From NCBI RefSeq assembly GCF_900172355.1, contig NZ_FWFZ01000024.1:1-54340 (forward strand): 54,340 nucleotides of DNA. Reading direction: 5' to 3'. The translations under genes and the position numbers were made by a program. Below the pieces are notes generated by a model. That model did not search any database, was not told the DNA's origin, and saw nothing but the letters and a program-made list of their open reading frames with translations. Shown here in pieces: positions 26,011 to 34,797 of this stretch (its first letter is position 1; each line of letters starts with the position of its first letter). The DNA comes from Roseisalinus antarcticus. GTDB taxonomy: Bacteria > Pseudomonadota > Alphaproteobacteria > Rhodobacterales > Rhodobacteraceae.

Positions 26011-27252
26011 ATGTCAGACCACAGGAGCGGCAAGGTGGCGCAGAGGCGCGTCTTCTACATTCCGGGCTACGACCCGATCCACCCGCGCCGCTACCGCGAG
26101 CTTTACCGCAAGGAGGCGGCGGCCCAGGCGGCGGTCTCGGGCTTTGCCATCGGGCTGAAGCCGAAGCGGGCCGGCGGTCCCTACGGCTGGCATGTCACCG
26201 CCGAGATCGAGGGCGCCGAGGTCGAGGCCGATGTCGAGGTCCTGGTCTGGTCCGATATCGTGCGCGGCTCGATGTCGTCGTCGATCCCGGCGACCTACCT
26301 GCAGCTGGTCCGCTGCGCCTGGACCTATATCGCCAGCGGCGCCCTTCGGCGGCTGATGTGGCTGCGCAAGGGGCCGGTCATCGCAGCGCTCTACCCGGTG
26401 GGGATGCTGTTGCTGCAACTCGCGGTCGCGCTCGGCCTTGGTGCGGCGGCCGGCGCGGCGGGGGGGCATGCGCTGTCGCTTCTCGGGGCGCCCTGGGCGC
26501 TGGGTCTGGTCCTGCGGCTGGCGCTTTGGGGGGCGGTCGCGGTGGCCCTGTTGCGTTGGTTCAAGAAGAAGGACGGCAAGATCTTCGCCTATTACCTGAT
26601 GCACGACTACGCCTATTCGGCCAATTGGGGCGGGGCCAACCCGCCCGAGCTCGAGGCGCGGATGGCCGAGTTTGCCGACCGCATCGCCGGGGCGCTGACC
26701 GAGGGCAGCGACGAGGTGCTGGTGGTCGGCCATTCCTCGGGCGCGCATCTGGCGGTGTCGATCCTCGCCGACCTGATCCGGGCGGGGCGGGTGCCGGCCA
26801 ACGGCCCGGCGCTGTCCTTCCTCAGCCTGGGCCAGGTCGTGCCGATGGTGTCGTTCCTGCCCAAGGCCCACAGATTGCGGGCCGACCTCGCCTATCTTTC
26901 CCTGCGCGACGAGATCACCTGGGTCGACATCACCGCGCCGGGCGACGGCTGCGCCTTCGCGCTCTGCGATCCGGTGGCGGTCTCGGGCGTGGCGCCGGAG
27001 GGGGCGAAATGGCCGCTGGTCTTCTCGGCCTCGTTCACCCAGACGCTGTCGCCCGCCCGCTGGAAAGAGCTGCGCTGGCGCTTCTTCCGGCTGCATTTCC
27101 AGTATCTCTGCGCTTTCGACCGGCCCAAGGACTACGACTACTTCCGGGTGACCGCCGGGCCGCTGACGCTGGGGGCGCGCTATGCCGGCCGGCCGCCGTC
27201 GAAAAGCCGCATCGTGATCCCCGCGTCGAAATACACCAGCCAGGCGGCATGA
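26011..27252 (+). CDS. Membrane alpha/beta-hydrolase-like protein of unknown function
   Basis: A 413-residue protein whose middle carries a serine-hydrolase nucleophile elbow, VVGHSSGAHLAVSILADLI (about 245-262). The N-terminus begins RRVFYIPGYDPIHPRRYRELY, resembling the first strand and loop of alpha/beta hydrolases. Two strongly hydrophobic helices (about 125-150 and 155-181) are inserted between the strands, making it a membrane-anchored variant. Candidate Asp and His of a triad lie in the C-terminal third. GGAGCAGGGCC precedes the ATG. Its stop overlaps the start of the P450 gene (ATGA), so both are probably made together. Substrate unknown; a lipid is conceivable. Confidence 0.75.
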   Translation: MSDHRSGKVAQRRVFYIPGYDPIHPRRYRELYRKEAAAQAAVSGFAIGLKPKRAGGPYGWHVTAEIEGAEVEADVEVLVWSDIVRGSMSSSIPATYLQLVRCAWTYIASGALRRLMWLRKGPVIAALYPVGMLLLQLAVALGLGAAAGAAGGHALSLLGAPWALGLVLRLALWGAVAVALLRWFKKKDGKIFAYYLMHDYAYSANWGGANPPELEARMAEFADRIAGALTEGSDEVLVVGHSSGAHLAVSILADLIRAGRVPANGPALSFLSLGQVVPMVSFLPKAHRLRADLAYLSLRDEITWVDITAPGDGCAFALCDPVAVSGVAPEGAKWPLVFSASFTQTLSPARWKELRWRFFRLHFQYLCAFDRPKDYDYFRVTAGPLTLGARYAGRPPSKSRIVIPASKYTSQAA

Positions 27253-28613
27253 CGCCGGACCAGCCCCCCAAACCGCCCTCGCGGCCCGACAAGGTCTCGC
27301 TCTGGCGCTATGCCCGGCTGTTCCGGTCCGACATCCTGTCGGCCCAGCCCGCCAAGCTCTACCGCGCCTGGATGGCCGAGTTCCGCACGCCGTTCTTCCG
27401 GTCCTTCCTGGTCAACGACCCGCCGCTGATCCGGCGCGTGCTGAACGAGCGGCCCGACGATTTCCCCAAATCCGGCCGGATCGGCGCGGGGCTGCGGCCG
27501 CTGCTGGGCAATTCGGTCTTTCTGACCAACGGCGCGGTGTGGAAACGCCAGCGGCGGATCATCGACCCGGCCTTCGAGGGCGGCCGCCTGCGCGACACCT
27601 ACCCGGCGATGTGGGACGCGGGAGAGGCGGCGGTGGCACGGCTCGACCGGCTTGCCACCGGGGCGCCGGTGGAGATCGAGGCCGAGACCAGCCACGCCGC
27701 CGCCGACGTGATCTTTCGCACCCTGTTCTCGATCCCGATCGAGCATGAGCTGGCCGCCGAGGTGTTCGCCGAGTTCCGGGCCTATCAACGGTCGCAGCCG
27801 ATCCTGAACCTTGCCGCCTTCATCCCCGGTCCGCGCTGGATGCCGCGCTTCTTCCGGTCCGAGACCCGGCGGTCGGCCCGCAGGATCCGGGCGCTGATCG
27901 GGGATCTGACCCGGCGGCGGCTGGACGCGATCGCGGCGGGGGCGGCGCCCGATGACCTCGCCACCAAGATCATGACGACCACCGACCCCGAGACCGGCGA
28001 CCGGTTCGATCTGGACGAGATGGTGGACCAGGTGGCGATCTTCTTTCTCGCCGGGCACGAGACCAGCGCCTCGGCGCTGGCCTGGACGCTCTATCTGCTG
28101 GCGCTCTATCCCGAATGGCAGGAGGTGCTGGCGGAGGAGGGGCGCGAGGTGACCCCGGATTTCTCCAGCGTCTCGAAGCTGCGGGTCACGCGGGACGTGT
28201 TCCGCGAGGCGCTGCGGCTTTATCCGCCGGTGCCCATGATGGTGCGTGAGGCCGCTGGGGCGGAGACCTTCCGCAAGCGGGCGGTCCGGCGCGGCGCACA
28301 GATCGTGCTGTCGCCCTGGCACCTGCACCGGCACGCGCGGCTTTGGGACCGGCCCGACGATTTCGACCCCGCGCGATGGGGCACCGAGAATGGCCGGGCC
28401 TGCATGCGCGAGGCCTACATGCCGTTTTCCGCCGGGCCGCGGGTCTGCACCGGGGCGGGCTTTGCCATGGTCGAGGGCGTGCTGCTGATCGCGCTCATCG
28501 CCCGCCGGTTCCGGATTGAACGGGTCGCCGGGCGCGACCCTGTGCCGGTCGCGCACCTGACGGTGCGGGCGAAAGACGGAATCTGGCTGCGCCTGACGCC
28601 GCGGAACGCCTGA
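27249..28613 (+). CDS. Cytochrome P450
   Basis: A 454-residue P450 monooxygenase. The I-helix oxygen-binding motif is FLAGHETSA, the K-helix ExxR is EALR, and the heme-thiolate loop is FSAGPRVCTG with the cysteine at residue 400. There is no membrane anchor, as expected for a bacterial soluble P450. Redox partners are not encoded nearby. The gene overlaps the preceding hydrolase gene by four bases, which suggests a joint pathway, perhaps hydroxylation of a hydrophobic substrate processed by the hydrolase. The substrate cannot be predicted. Confidence 0.94.
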   Translation: MTPDQPPKPPSRPDKVSLWRYARLFRSDILSAQPAKLYRAWMAEFRTPFFRSFLVNDPPLIRRVLNERPDDFPKSGRIGAGLRPLLGNSVFLTNGAVWKRQRRIIDPAFEGGRLRDTYPAMWDAGEAAVARLDRLATGAPVEIEAETSHAAADVIFRTLFSIPIEHELAAEVFAEFRAYQRSQPILNLAAFIPGPRWMPRFFRSETRRSARRIRALIGDLTRRRLDAIAAGAAPDDLATKIMTTTDPETGDRFDLDEMVDQVAIFFLAGHETSASALAWTLYLLALYPEWQEVLAEEGREVTPDFSSVSKLRVTRDVFREALRLYPPVPMMVREAAGAETFRKRAVRRGAQIVLSPWHLHRHARLWDRPDDFDPARWGTENGRACMREAYMPFSAGPRVCTGAGFAMVEGVLLIALIARRFRIERVAGRDPVPVAHLTVRAKDGIWLRLTPRNA

Positions 28614-28908
28614 TTCGCCCCGCGACTGGAGAAGGGCCGGAAACGGTCCGGCGCTGTCCCGGAAATTGGTTCCTGAAAACGCGCCCTTTCTTGCCGCATC
28701 GCAGCAATCAGGCAGGAATGAGGCAGGAAATCCGGGCGGAAAAAAGGCGTGAGCCCTTCAGTAAACCCGATAAAATCATATGCTTGATCTCGATTCATCG
28801 ACGCAGTGTCGCCCGACTGGGGCCGCTTTGTGGCATTTCAAATAAGCGCCAAATGGTGTTTAAAAGGATCGTCGGTGGGGGCCGATGTGAATGATCAGGA
28901 TTTCGGCC

Positions 28909-29190
28909 ATGACTCTCTTGGAAGAAATGGAAGGCAAACCGCGCCCGACCCCTGGGCTTCTGAAGACGATCGAAAGCGTGATGTCGATCGTGCGTGAATC
29001 CCGCGAGGGCGCCTCGGGCAAGGCTCGCAATGCAGAGCCGTCAATGGACGCGGAGGATCTCGCCGCGCTGTTCCGGCAGGAGAATGCCCAGGTGTCCGTC
29101 CAGACGCCGGCGCGGCCCGGCAACCTCAGCCCCGAGGAGCAGGAAGCCCGCGACCTCGCCACGATCCGCAAGGCGCTCTACAGCGTCTGA
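28909..29190 (+). CDS. Small hypothetical protein
   Basis: A 93-residue, charged, soluble protein starting MTLLEEMEGKPRPTPGLLKTIESVM, with an AGGA site nine bases upstream; an in-frame ATG at 28891 is an alternative. It contains a helical C-terminus (SPEEQEARDLATIRKAL). No known domain recognised. The roughly 295 bp between the P450 stop and this start hold no gene I can support. Its end overlaps the end of the convergent ribbon-helix-helix gene by 13 bases. Confidence 0.55.
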   Translation: MTLLEEMEGKPRPTPGLLKTIESVMSIVRESREGASGKARNAEPSMDAEDLAALFRQENAQVSVQTPARPGNLSPEEQEARDLATIRKALYSV

Positions 29191-29417
29191 GCGCCCCTGC
29201 GCTGCTGAAGGTGGCGCAGGACGGCGACGCGGATCGCCGAGGCCAGGCCGATGTCTCCGCCCCGCGTGTCGTCGATTTCCGAGGCCAGCCCGTTCAGGGT
29301 CTGGCCTTTTTCCTTGGCCATCTCGCGGAACACCTCCCAGAAGGCATCCTCCAGCGACACGCTGGTGCGGTGGCCATGGAGTGTCAGAGAGTGTTTGACG
29401 GGCCGGCCGTCAGACAT
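29178..29417 (-). CDS. Ribbon-helix-helix domain protein
   Basis: A 79-residue protein of the RHH_4-like family: VKHSLTLHGHRTSVSLEDAFWEVFREMAKEKG forms the strand and first helix, TLNGLASEID the second, and ASAIRVAVLRHL the end. These are small DNA-binding regulators or phage-like repressors common in Rhodobacterales. It starts eight bases inside the end of the DUF4169 gene, with which it forms an operon. Confidence 0.82.
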   Translation of the reverse strand: MSDGRPVKHSLTLHGHRTSVSLEDAFWEVFREMAKEKGQTLNGLASEIDDTRGGDIGLASAIRVAVLRHLQQRRGAQTL

Positions 29418-29595
29418 CGGAATCGTCGAATTTCTGCTGATCGAGCCGGGTCTGGACGGACTCGTTCCGCGCGGTCTCCAACAGGCGCTGCGCCTTGGTC
29501 CGCCCGCATTTCACCGCGTTCTGATCGGCTATCTTCTTGAGCTCCGCCCGTTCCCGCGCCTTGCGGACCCGTCCGAGATTGACGACTGGTTTCAT
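29410..29595 (-). CDS. DUF4169 small protein
   Basis: A 61-residue, highly basic protein matching DUF4169: VVNLGRVRKARERAELKKIADQNA followed by KCGRTKAQRLLE. The family is short, helical and conserved in alphaproteobacteria, often next to a ribbon-helix-helix gene and fumC, exactly as here. Function unknown. An ATG one codon upstream is equally possible. Confidence 0.82.
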   Translation of the reverse strand: MKPVVNLGRVRKARERAELKKIADQNAVKCGRTKAQRLLETARNESVQTRLDQQKFDDSDV

Positions 29596-29644
29596 CACTG
29601 TGATCCTGCGATTTCATCCTGTCTCTAACCTTTGAGGTCCGCTC

Positions 29645-30082
29645 TTGCCACTGCGTATTGCCGCCCTGTCGCTCGCCCTTGTCCTGCCGGTTGCGGCCCT
29701 CGCGGAGTGGCGCGTTTCCGACGACGGCGCCGAAGTTCTGGGCGCCGGGGACTTCGGCATGACGATCCGGATGCGCTGCGAAAACGGCGGGGTGCCATCC
29801 TACACGCTGACCGGCCTTTTCGTTTTCGGATTGCAGGGGGAGGCGACGGCGACCCTGTTGGTGGATGGTCGCGACTTCGGCCCGATCGGGGCGGCGTGCG
29901 ATGGCGAGGCCGGCTGCGCCCTGACGCTGGGCGCTGACGAGGCCGATAACCTTGCACAGGCCCTGAAGGCCGGCGCTCAGGTCGCGGTCGCCCTCGATGG
30001 CGAGACGGTAGAGACGATTTCCCTGCGCGGCTCCGGCGCCGCGATCTCGGCCCTGTCCGGCGCGGGCTGCGACGCGCTCTAG
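29645..30082 (+). CDS. Secreted hypothetical protein
   Basis: A 145-residue protein starting at TTG behind GAGG, with a Sec signal peptide ending near AALA (residues 1-20). The mature part is a small beta-rich domain with Cys pairs (RMRCENGG, AACDGEAGCAL, SGAGCDAL) likely to form disulfides in the periplasm. No family recognised. It is convergent with fumC. Confidence 0.62.
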   Translation: MPLRIAALSLALVLPVAALAEWRVSDDGAEVLGAGDFGMTIRMRCENGGVPSYTLTGLFVFGLQGEATATLLVDGRDFGPIGAACDGEAGCALTLGADEADNLAQALKAGAQVAVALDGETVETISLRGSGAAISALSGAGCDAL

Positions 30083-30135
30083 GGCAGGTTGCAGCACGGC
30101 GGCGGGGCCGAAGCCCCGCCCGTTGCCTCGGCGCG

Positions 30136-31527
30136 TTACGTCGGCCCGATCATCTTTTCGGGCCGCACCACGCGGTCGAAGGTCTCGGCATCGACGAAGC
30201 CCAGGCCGATCGCCTCTTGCTTGAGGGTTGTGCCGTTCTTGTGCGCGGTCTTGGCGACGGTGGTGGCGTTGTCATAGCCGATCTCGGGCGCGAGCGCCGT
30301 CACCAGCATCAGGGACTCTTGCATGATCTTCGCGATGCGGTCCTCGTCGGCCCGGATGCCAACCACGCAATTATCGGTGAACGCGACCGAGGCGTCGCCC
30401 AGAAGCTGCATGCTCTGCAGGACGTTATAGGCCATCATCGGCTTGTAGACGTTCAGCTCGAAATGCCCCTGGCTGCCGGCAAAGCCCACGGCGGCGTCGT
30501 TGCCCATCACATGGGCGCAGACCTGGGTCATCGCCTCGCACTGGGTCGGGTTGACCTTGCCCGGCATGATCGAGGAGCCGGGCTCGTTCTCGGGCAGCAT
30601 CAGCTCTCCCAGCCCGCAGCGGGGGCCGGAGCCCAGAAGGCGGATGTCGTTGGCGATCTTGAAGAGCGACGCCGCGACGGTCTTCAGTGCGCCGGACATC
30701 TCGACCAGCGCGTCGTGGGCGGCCAGCGCCTCGAACTTGTTGGGCGCGGTGACAAAGGGCAGGTCGGTGATCGCGGCGATGTTCGCGGCGACCGTCTCGC
30801 CCCAGCCCGGCGCGGTGTTGAGCCCGGTGCCGACGGCGGTGCCGCCCTGGGCAAGTTCATGGATATGGGGCAAGGCGGCCTTCACCCGCTTGATCGCCAT
30901 GGCGACCTGGTGGGCATAGCCCGAAAACTCCTGCGCCAGCGTCAGCGGCGTGGCGTCCATCGTGTGGGTGCGGCCGATCTTGATGATGCCGTCGAATTCC
31001 TGGACCTTCAGGATCAGCGCCGCGTGCAGCTTTTCAAGCCCCGGCAGGGTCACGTCGCGGGCGGTCATGGCCACGGCGATGTGCATCGCGGTCGGAAAGG
31101 TGTCGTTCGAGGATTGCCCCATGTTGCAATGGTCGTTCGGGTGCACCGGGTCCTTCGATCCGATGGTGCCGCCCAGCATCTCGATCGCGCGGTTGGCGAT
31201 GACCTCGTTGGCGTTCATGTTCGACTGGGTGCCGGAGCCGGTCTGCCAGACCACCAGCGGAAAATGATCGTCGAGCTTGCCCGCGACGACCTCGGAGGCG
31301 GCGGCGATGATCGCGTCCGCCCGGGACGCGTCGAGCTTGCCGCTGGCCTTGTTGGCCTCGGCGCAGGCCTGCTTGATCACGCCCAGGGCGCGGACGATCG
31401 CCACGGGCTGCTTTTCCCAGCCGATGGGGAAGTTCAGGATAGAGCGCTGGGTCTGCGCGCCCCAGTATTTGTCGGCGGGAACCTCAAGCGGGCCAAAGCT
31501 GTCGGTTTCGGTGCGTGTGGTGGTCAT
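30136..31527 (-). CDS. fumC: Class II fumarate hydratase
   Basis: A 463-residue oxygen-stable fumarase that interconverts fumarate and malate in the TCA cycle. The superfamily signature [17 protein letters not shown] is intact, as are [14 protein letters not shown] and the [14 protein letters not shown] block that forms the active site. Length is normal. The ATG at 31527 begins [12 protein letters not shown]; a longer frame upstream lacks family similarity. Confidence 0.97.
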   Translation of the reverse strand: MTTTRTETDSFGPLEVPADKYWGAQTQRSILNFPIGWEKQPVAIVRALGVIKQACAEANKASGKLDASRADAIIAAASEVVAGKLDDHFPLVVWQTGSGTQSNMNANEVIANRAIEMLGGTIGSKDPVHPNDHCNMGQSSNDTFPTAMHIAVAMTARDVTLPGLEKLHAALILKVQEFDGIIKIGRTHTMDATPLTLAQEFSGYAHQVAMAIKRVKAALPHIHELAQGGTAVGTGLNTAPGWGETVAANIAAITDLPFVTAPNKFEALAAHDALVEMSGALKTVAASLFKIANDIRLLGSGPRCGLGELMLPENEPGSSIMPGKVNPTQCEAMTQVCAHVMGNDAAVGFAGSQGHFELNVYKPMMAYNVLQSMQLLGDASVAFTDNCVVGIRADEDRIAKIMQESLMLVTALAPEIGYDNATTVAKTAHKNGTTLKQEAIGLGFVDAETFDRVVRPEKMIGPT

Positions 31528-31660
31528 CTGCAACTCCGGTCGTGGTTGGCACGAGCTATAGGGGATCGCATCTGACGGGGCAATTGAAGAGACCCGCGGC
31601 AAGGACCGCAGGCCGTTGCAAGGCCCGTCGGTCGTGGCAAGCAATCGGCGGCGGCGCTAC

Positions 31661-32155
31661 CTACTTGCGGAAGCGGTCGAGGCTCACGACCTCGGCCGGC
31701 TTGCGGGCCTTGCCGTCGGCCTCGTCCTCGGCGTCCTCGGCCATCTCGACCATGGGCGCCTCGTCGTCGTCGAGATCGTCCTCATCGTCGTCGCCCTCGT
31801 CCTCGCGGGTCTCGAAGCGCAGGCCGAATTCCACCGACGGATCGACGAAGGCCTTTATCGCGCCGTAAGGGATATAGAGCGGTTCGGGGTTGTCGCCGAA
31901 GTTCAGGGTGATCGAGAACCCCTCGTCGGTGACCTCCAGATTGTCGAACCAATGCTGGATCACGATGGTCATCTCGTCGGGATACCGGTCCGACAGCCAG
32001 TCGGCGATCTCGGCGTCGGGATGCATGGTGTCGAAGGTGATCAGGAAGTGGTGCGCTCCGGGCAGACCGCCCTTTGCGACCTTCTCCAGCACCTGCTGAA
32101 TCAGGCCGCGCATGGCCCGGTGCATGAGGTTGCCATAGTCGATGGATTGGCTCAC
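31661..32155 (-). CDS. sspB: Stringent starvation protein B (ClpXP adaptor)
   Basis: A 164-residue alphaproteobacterial SspB, which binds ssrA-tagged peptides and delivers them to ClpXP. It begins SQSIDYGNLMHRAMRGLIQQVL and contains FLITFDTMHPDAEIADWL and the SITLNFGDNPEPLYIPYGAI core. The acidic linker and end (EDDLDDDEAP, VVSLDRFRK) are the ClpX-tethering tail. It starts with GTG behind AGAGGAG. It sits about 2.2 kb from the tmRNA gene that makes its substrates, a functional neighbour. Confidence 0.95.
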   Translation of the reverse strand: MSQSIDYGNLMHRAMRGLIQQVLEKVAKGGLPGAHHFLITFDTMHPDAEIADWLSDRYPDEMTIVIQHWFDNLEVTDEGFSITLNFGDNPEPLYIPYGAIKAFVDPSVEFGLRFETREDEGDDDEDDLDDDEAPMVEMAEDAEDEADGKARKPAEVVSLDRFRK

Positions 32156-32220
32156 GGGACGCGGCTCCTCTTGGCGCAAGATATAGTTAGCATACGGGAT
32201 TCGGGCGCAGAGGGAAGGGG

Positions 32221-33471
32221 TCAGCCACCAATCGTGAGGCCCGCCACCAATCCGGCCGCGGCCATGGCCGCAAGGGTCGCCGGAAGCGACCAGCCCCGCC
32301 AGAGCAGCAGGGCGGCGGCCAGCGCCGAGAGCGCGAAGGCGTCGGGCCGAAAGCTCGCCGGATCGGGGATCAGCAGGGTCAGCGGCCCGGCCCGCGTCAG
32401 CGCGACATCGGCAAAGAGCACGTGGGCCGCGAACCAGACCGACAGATGGGCGATCACGCCGACGACGGCGGCCGTGATCGCGCGCAGGGCGGCGCTGAGG
32501 CGGGGCATATGCTCCAGCCAGTCGATCAGCGGGGCCCCGGCGAAGATCCAGATGAAGCAGGGCACGAAGGTGACCCACAGCGTCATCGCCGCCGCCAGCG
32601 CGCCCAGCAGCGGCCCGCCCGCCTGCAGCCCGGTCAACTGGCCAACGAACTGGGTGACAAGGATCAGCGGCCCGGGCGTCGTCTCGGCCAGCCCGAGCCC
32701 GTCGATCATCTGGCCGGTGCTCAGCCAGCCGCGATCGACCACGACCTGCTGCGTCATGAAGGCTAGGACGGCATAGGCGCCGCCGAAGGTCACCACCGCC
32801 AGTTTCGAAAAGAACAGGCCCAGCGACAGCAACAGGGTCTGGCCCGTGGCCCAGGCCATCAGCAGCGGCGCGGCCCAGGCGGCCCCGCCCAGGGCCAGCA
32901 CCCCGGCCGCGGGCGTGAGCCGGATATCCGGGCGCGGGGCCCGTCTTGCGGCCGGCGCCCGCGCCGCGCCCCAGGCGGCGGCCAGGGCAACGACCAGCGG
33001 AAAGGGCAGGGCGAACAGGAACAGCCCCGCGAATGCGAGGCAAGCGAGCGCCACGGCCTCGGCGTCCTGAAGCGCCCTGGCCGACAGCCGCAGGATCGCC
33101 TGCAGGACGATGACGATGACCGCGGCCTTGACCCCAAGGAACGCGGCCTGCACCGCCTCCGCCGCGCCGAACCGGGCATAGAACGCGGTCAGCACGGCGA
33201 TCACCACCGCCCCCGGCAACACGAAGAGCCCGCCGGCAATCAGCCCGCCGGGAATGCCGCGCAGGCGCCAGCCGGCGTAGGTCGCAAGCTGCATTGCCTC
33301 CGGTCCCGGCAGCAGCATGCAGAAGCTCAGGGCGCGCAGGAACCGCGCATCGTCGAGCCAGCCGGTCTCCTCCACCAGCACTCGGTGCATCAGCGCGATC
33401 TGCGCGGCGGGCCCGCCGAAGGACAAAAGGCCGATGCGGCCGAAGACGAAGACGAGATCGGTGAAGCTCAT
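32221..33471 (-). CDS. chrA: Chromate transporter ChrA
   Basis: A 416-residue two-domain ChrA (CHR family) with about ten hydrophobic segments. The duplicated motif appears as FGRIGLLSFGGPAAQI in the first half and FFSKLAVVTFGGAYAVL in the second, with LPGPEAMQLATYAGWR and ETTPGPLILVTQFVG as the paired second motif. Such long-chain transporters export chromate. The ATG at 33471 gives the natural N-terminus. No chrB regulator is adjacent. Confidence 0.93.
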   Translation of the reverse strand: MSFTDLVFVFGRIGLLSFGGPAAQIALMHRVLVEETGWLDDARFLRALSFCMLLPGPEAMQLATYAGWRLRGIPGGLIAGGLFVLPGAVVIAVLTAFYARFGAAEAVQAAFLGVKAAVIVIVLQAILRLSARALQDAEAVALACLAFAGLFLFALPFPLVVALAAAWGAARAPAARRAPRPDIRLTPAAGVLALGGAAWAAPLLMAWATGQTLLLSLGLFFSKLAVVTFGGAYAVLAFMTQQVVVDRGWLSTGQMIDGLGLAETTPGPLILVTQFVGQLTGLQAGGPLLGALAAAMTLWVTFVPCFIWIFAGAPLIDWLEHMPRLSAALRAITAAVVGVIAHLSVWFAAHVLFADVALTRAGPLTLLIPDPASFRPDAFALSALAAALLLWRGWSLPATLAAMAAAGLVAGLTIGG

Positions 33472-33548
33472 GGCTCTGGATCGGCCGCGCGGCGGGCGCG
33501 GGCAAGTCAATCCTGCCGCTGTCGTCAAAACTTCATGGAAAACCGGTC

Positions 33549-34193
33549 TCAGCCGAAGATCCGGGCGACCTCGCGCAGGATCTTGCGGCGGATGGCGTCG
33601 GGATATTCCCGGTGGCCCATGGCGGTGATGACAAACCCGTCGCGGGTGATGATCGCGCGGCGGTAGAAATTCGTGATCGCGCGGCCCATGCCCTCGATCG
33701 CGATGCCGTTGATGGTGACGCCGCGGCGTTCGGCCTCGCGCGGGATCCGGCGCACATCGGAGCCCGCGTTGGCCGTGCCGTCACCCGAGATGTCGATGAT
33801 CCGGCGGGCACAGGCGGGCGCTGCGTCCAGGTGGTCGAGCGCGAAATCCAGCGCCTCGGCCGGGGCGGTGTCCGACAGCACGAAGGCCCGGATCATGCCG
33901 CGGGCCCGGGCTGAGAAGGCCTGCACCTCCGCCGGCCCGCGCATCTGCGTCCAGGGCAGAGAGACCTCCTGGTCCTCGACCCCCGACCATTGCACCACGC
34001 TGAGCGCGACCTGCCCGCGCACCAGCGCCTCGCTCACCTCGGGGTCGATCAACGCATCGGCAAGCCCATCGGTCTGCAGCCTGTATTCGGCCTGATCGAT
34101 GGAGTTCGACACGTCGATCATCAGGAGCAGTGCCGTTTCGCAGGCAGCGACCGGCGAGGCCGTCAGACACAAGCAAAGGGAAAACCAGCGCAT
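33549..34193 (-). CDS. DUF1194 secreted VWA-like protein
   Basis: A 214-residue protein with a signal peptide (MRWFSLCLCLTASPVAAC) and a von Willebrand A-like fold: the metal-site motif is LLMIDVSNSID (DxSxS), with ISGDGTANAG as a later metal loop. DUF1194 family proteins are periplasmic and uncharacterised. An upstream in-frame ATG at 34262 would hide the signal peptide. Confidence 0.88.
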   Translation of the reverse strand: MRWFSLCLCLTASPVAACETALLLMIDVSNSIDQAEYRLQTDGLADALIDPEVSEALVRGQVALSVVQWSGVEDQEVSLPWTQMRGPAEVQAFSARARGMIRAFVLSDTAPAEALDFALDHLDAAPACARRIIDISGDGTANAGSDVRRIPREAERRGVTINGIAIEGMGRAITNFYRRAIITRDGFVITAMGHREYPDAIRRKILREVARIFG

Positions 34194-34319
34194 GCCCGGA
34201 GTGTCAGGCCCCGGACACGGTGACGCAAGAGAAAGCGGCCCCACGCGACCCCGAATTGCCACGCCAGGGGTGCGGCCACTACGCGCAGGCCGGATGAATT
34301 GTCCTCTCGGGGGGAAAGT

Positions 34320-34628
34320 GCAGGCTTCTGTTGCCAGGTGCCTGCGAACCCCGCCTTAAGCTGCTAGGCCCAAGGGCTTAGATTTCGATGTTCCGCACTG
34401 CTTACGCAGCGAGGGCCATCGGAGCTTTGTTGTCGTTTGCAACTAGCTTTTTTGTACCGATAACGGTGGTAACTCACCGGGACAAAGCAAACCCCTTTAG
34501 ACGTTCGTCGATCCTATTTCGGCCCCATGATCCCCAAACGAAGGATTTTTGGTGGAGCCGCCGGGTACCGCCCCCGGGTCCGATCCGCTTATTACGAGCG
34601 CGTTTATGTCCATAGTCGCTTGCGCGAC
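34320..34628 (-). ncRNA. ssrA: Transfer-messenger RNA, permuted two-piece form
   Basis: On the minus strand the acceptor piece comes first (about 34628 to 34550, ending in an encoded CCA), then a short intervening segment, then the coding piece from G1 at 34526. GGGGCCG at 34526-34520 pairs with CGGCTCC before ACCA and contains the G3-U70 wobble that alanyl-tRNA synthetase reads. D-arm-like GGATCGACGAACG follows. The tag frame at 34440-34402 encodes ANDNKAPMALAA and a TAA stop, the alphaproteobacterial degron ending in LAA. The gene lies in a stretch without any protein gene. The outer ends are approximate; a GCAGGC/GCCTGC hairpin marks the 3' side. Confidence 0.95.
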
Positions 34629-34634
34629 ATCTCA

Positions 34635-34663
34635 GAGATAGGGGCGGCGATCCGGGAACTCAA
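34635..34663 (-). promoter_or_regulatory. Putative ssrA promoter
   Basis: Reading on the minus strand, TTGAGT (34663-34658) and TATCTC (34640-34635) are separated by 17 bp and would start transcription near 34628, just before the GTCGCGCAAGCGAC hairpin that opens the acceptor piece. The -10 match is weak. Confidence 0.4.
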
Positions 34664-34797
34664 GGGGCTTGTGGCGCCGTCACAAGACGCGGTGACCCGA
34701 GAGGGCTTGTCCGGCGGGGGGGCGGGCACAATACTCCGGCATGACGTGGCGTCAAGAATCAGGAGGCGCTACATCCAACCGAAAGCGAGCCATTGCC

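Noticed and set aside
27400-27416. Second GTTC direct repeat
   Set aside because: Spacing is eight rather than seven bases and it lies inside the P450 coding sequence, so it is not a LexA box.
34388-34615. 75-codon plus-strand ORF
   Set aside because: It lies opposite both pieces of the tmRNA gene and has no family match.
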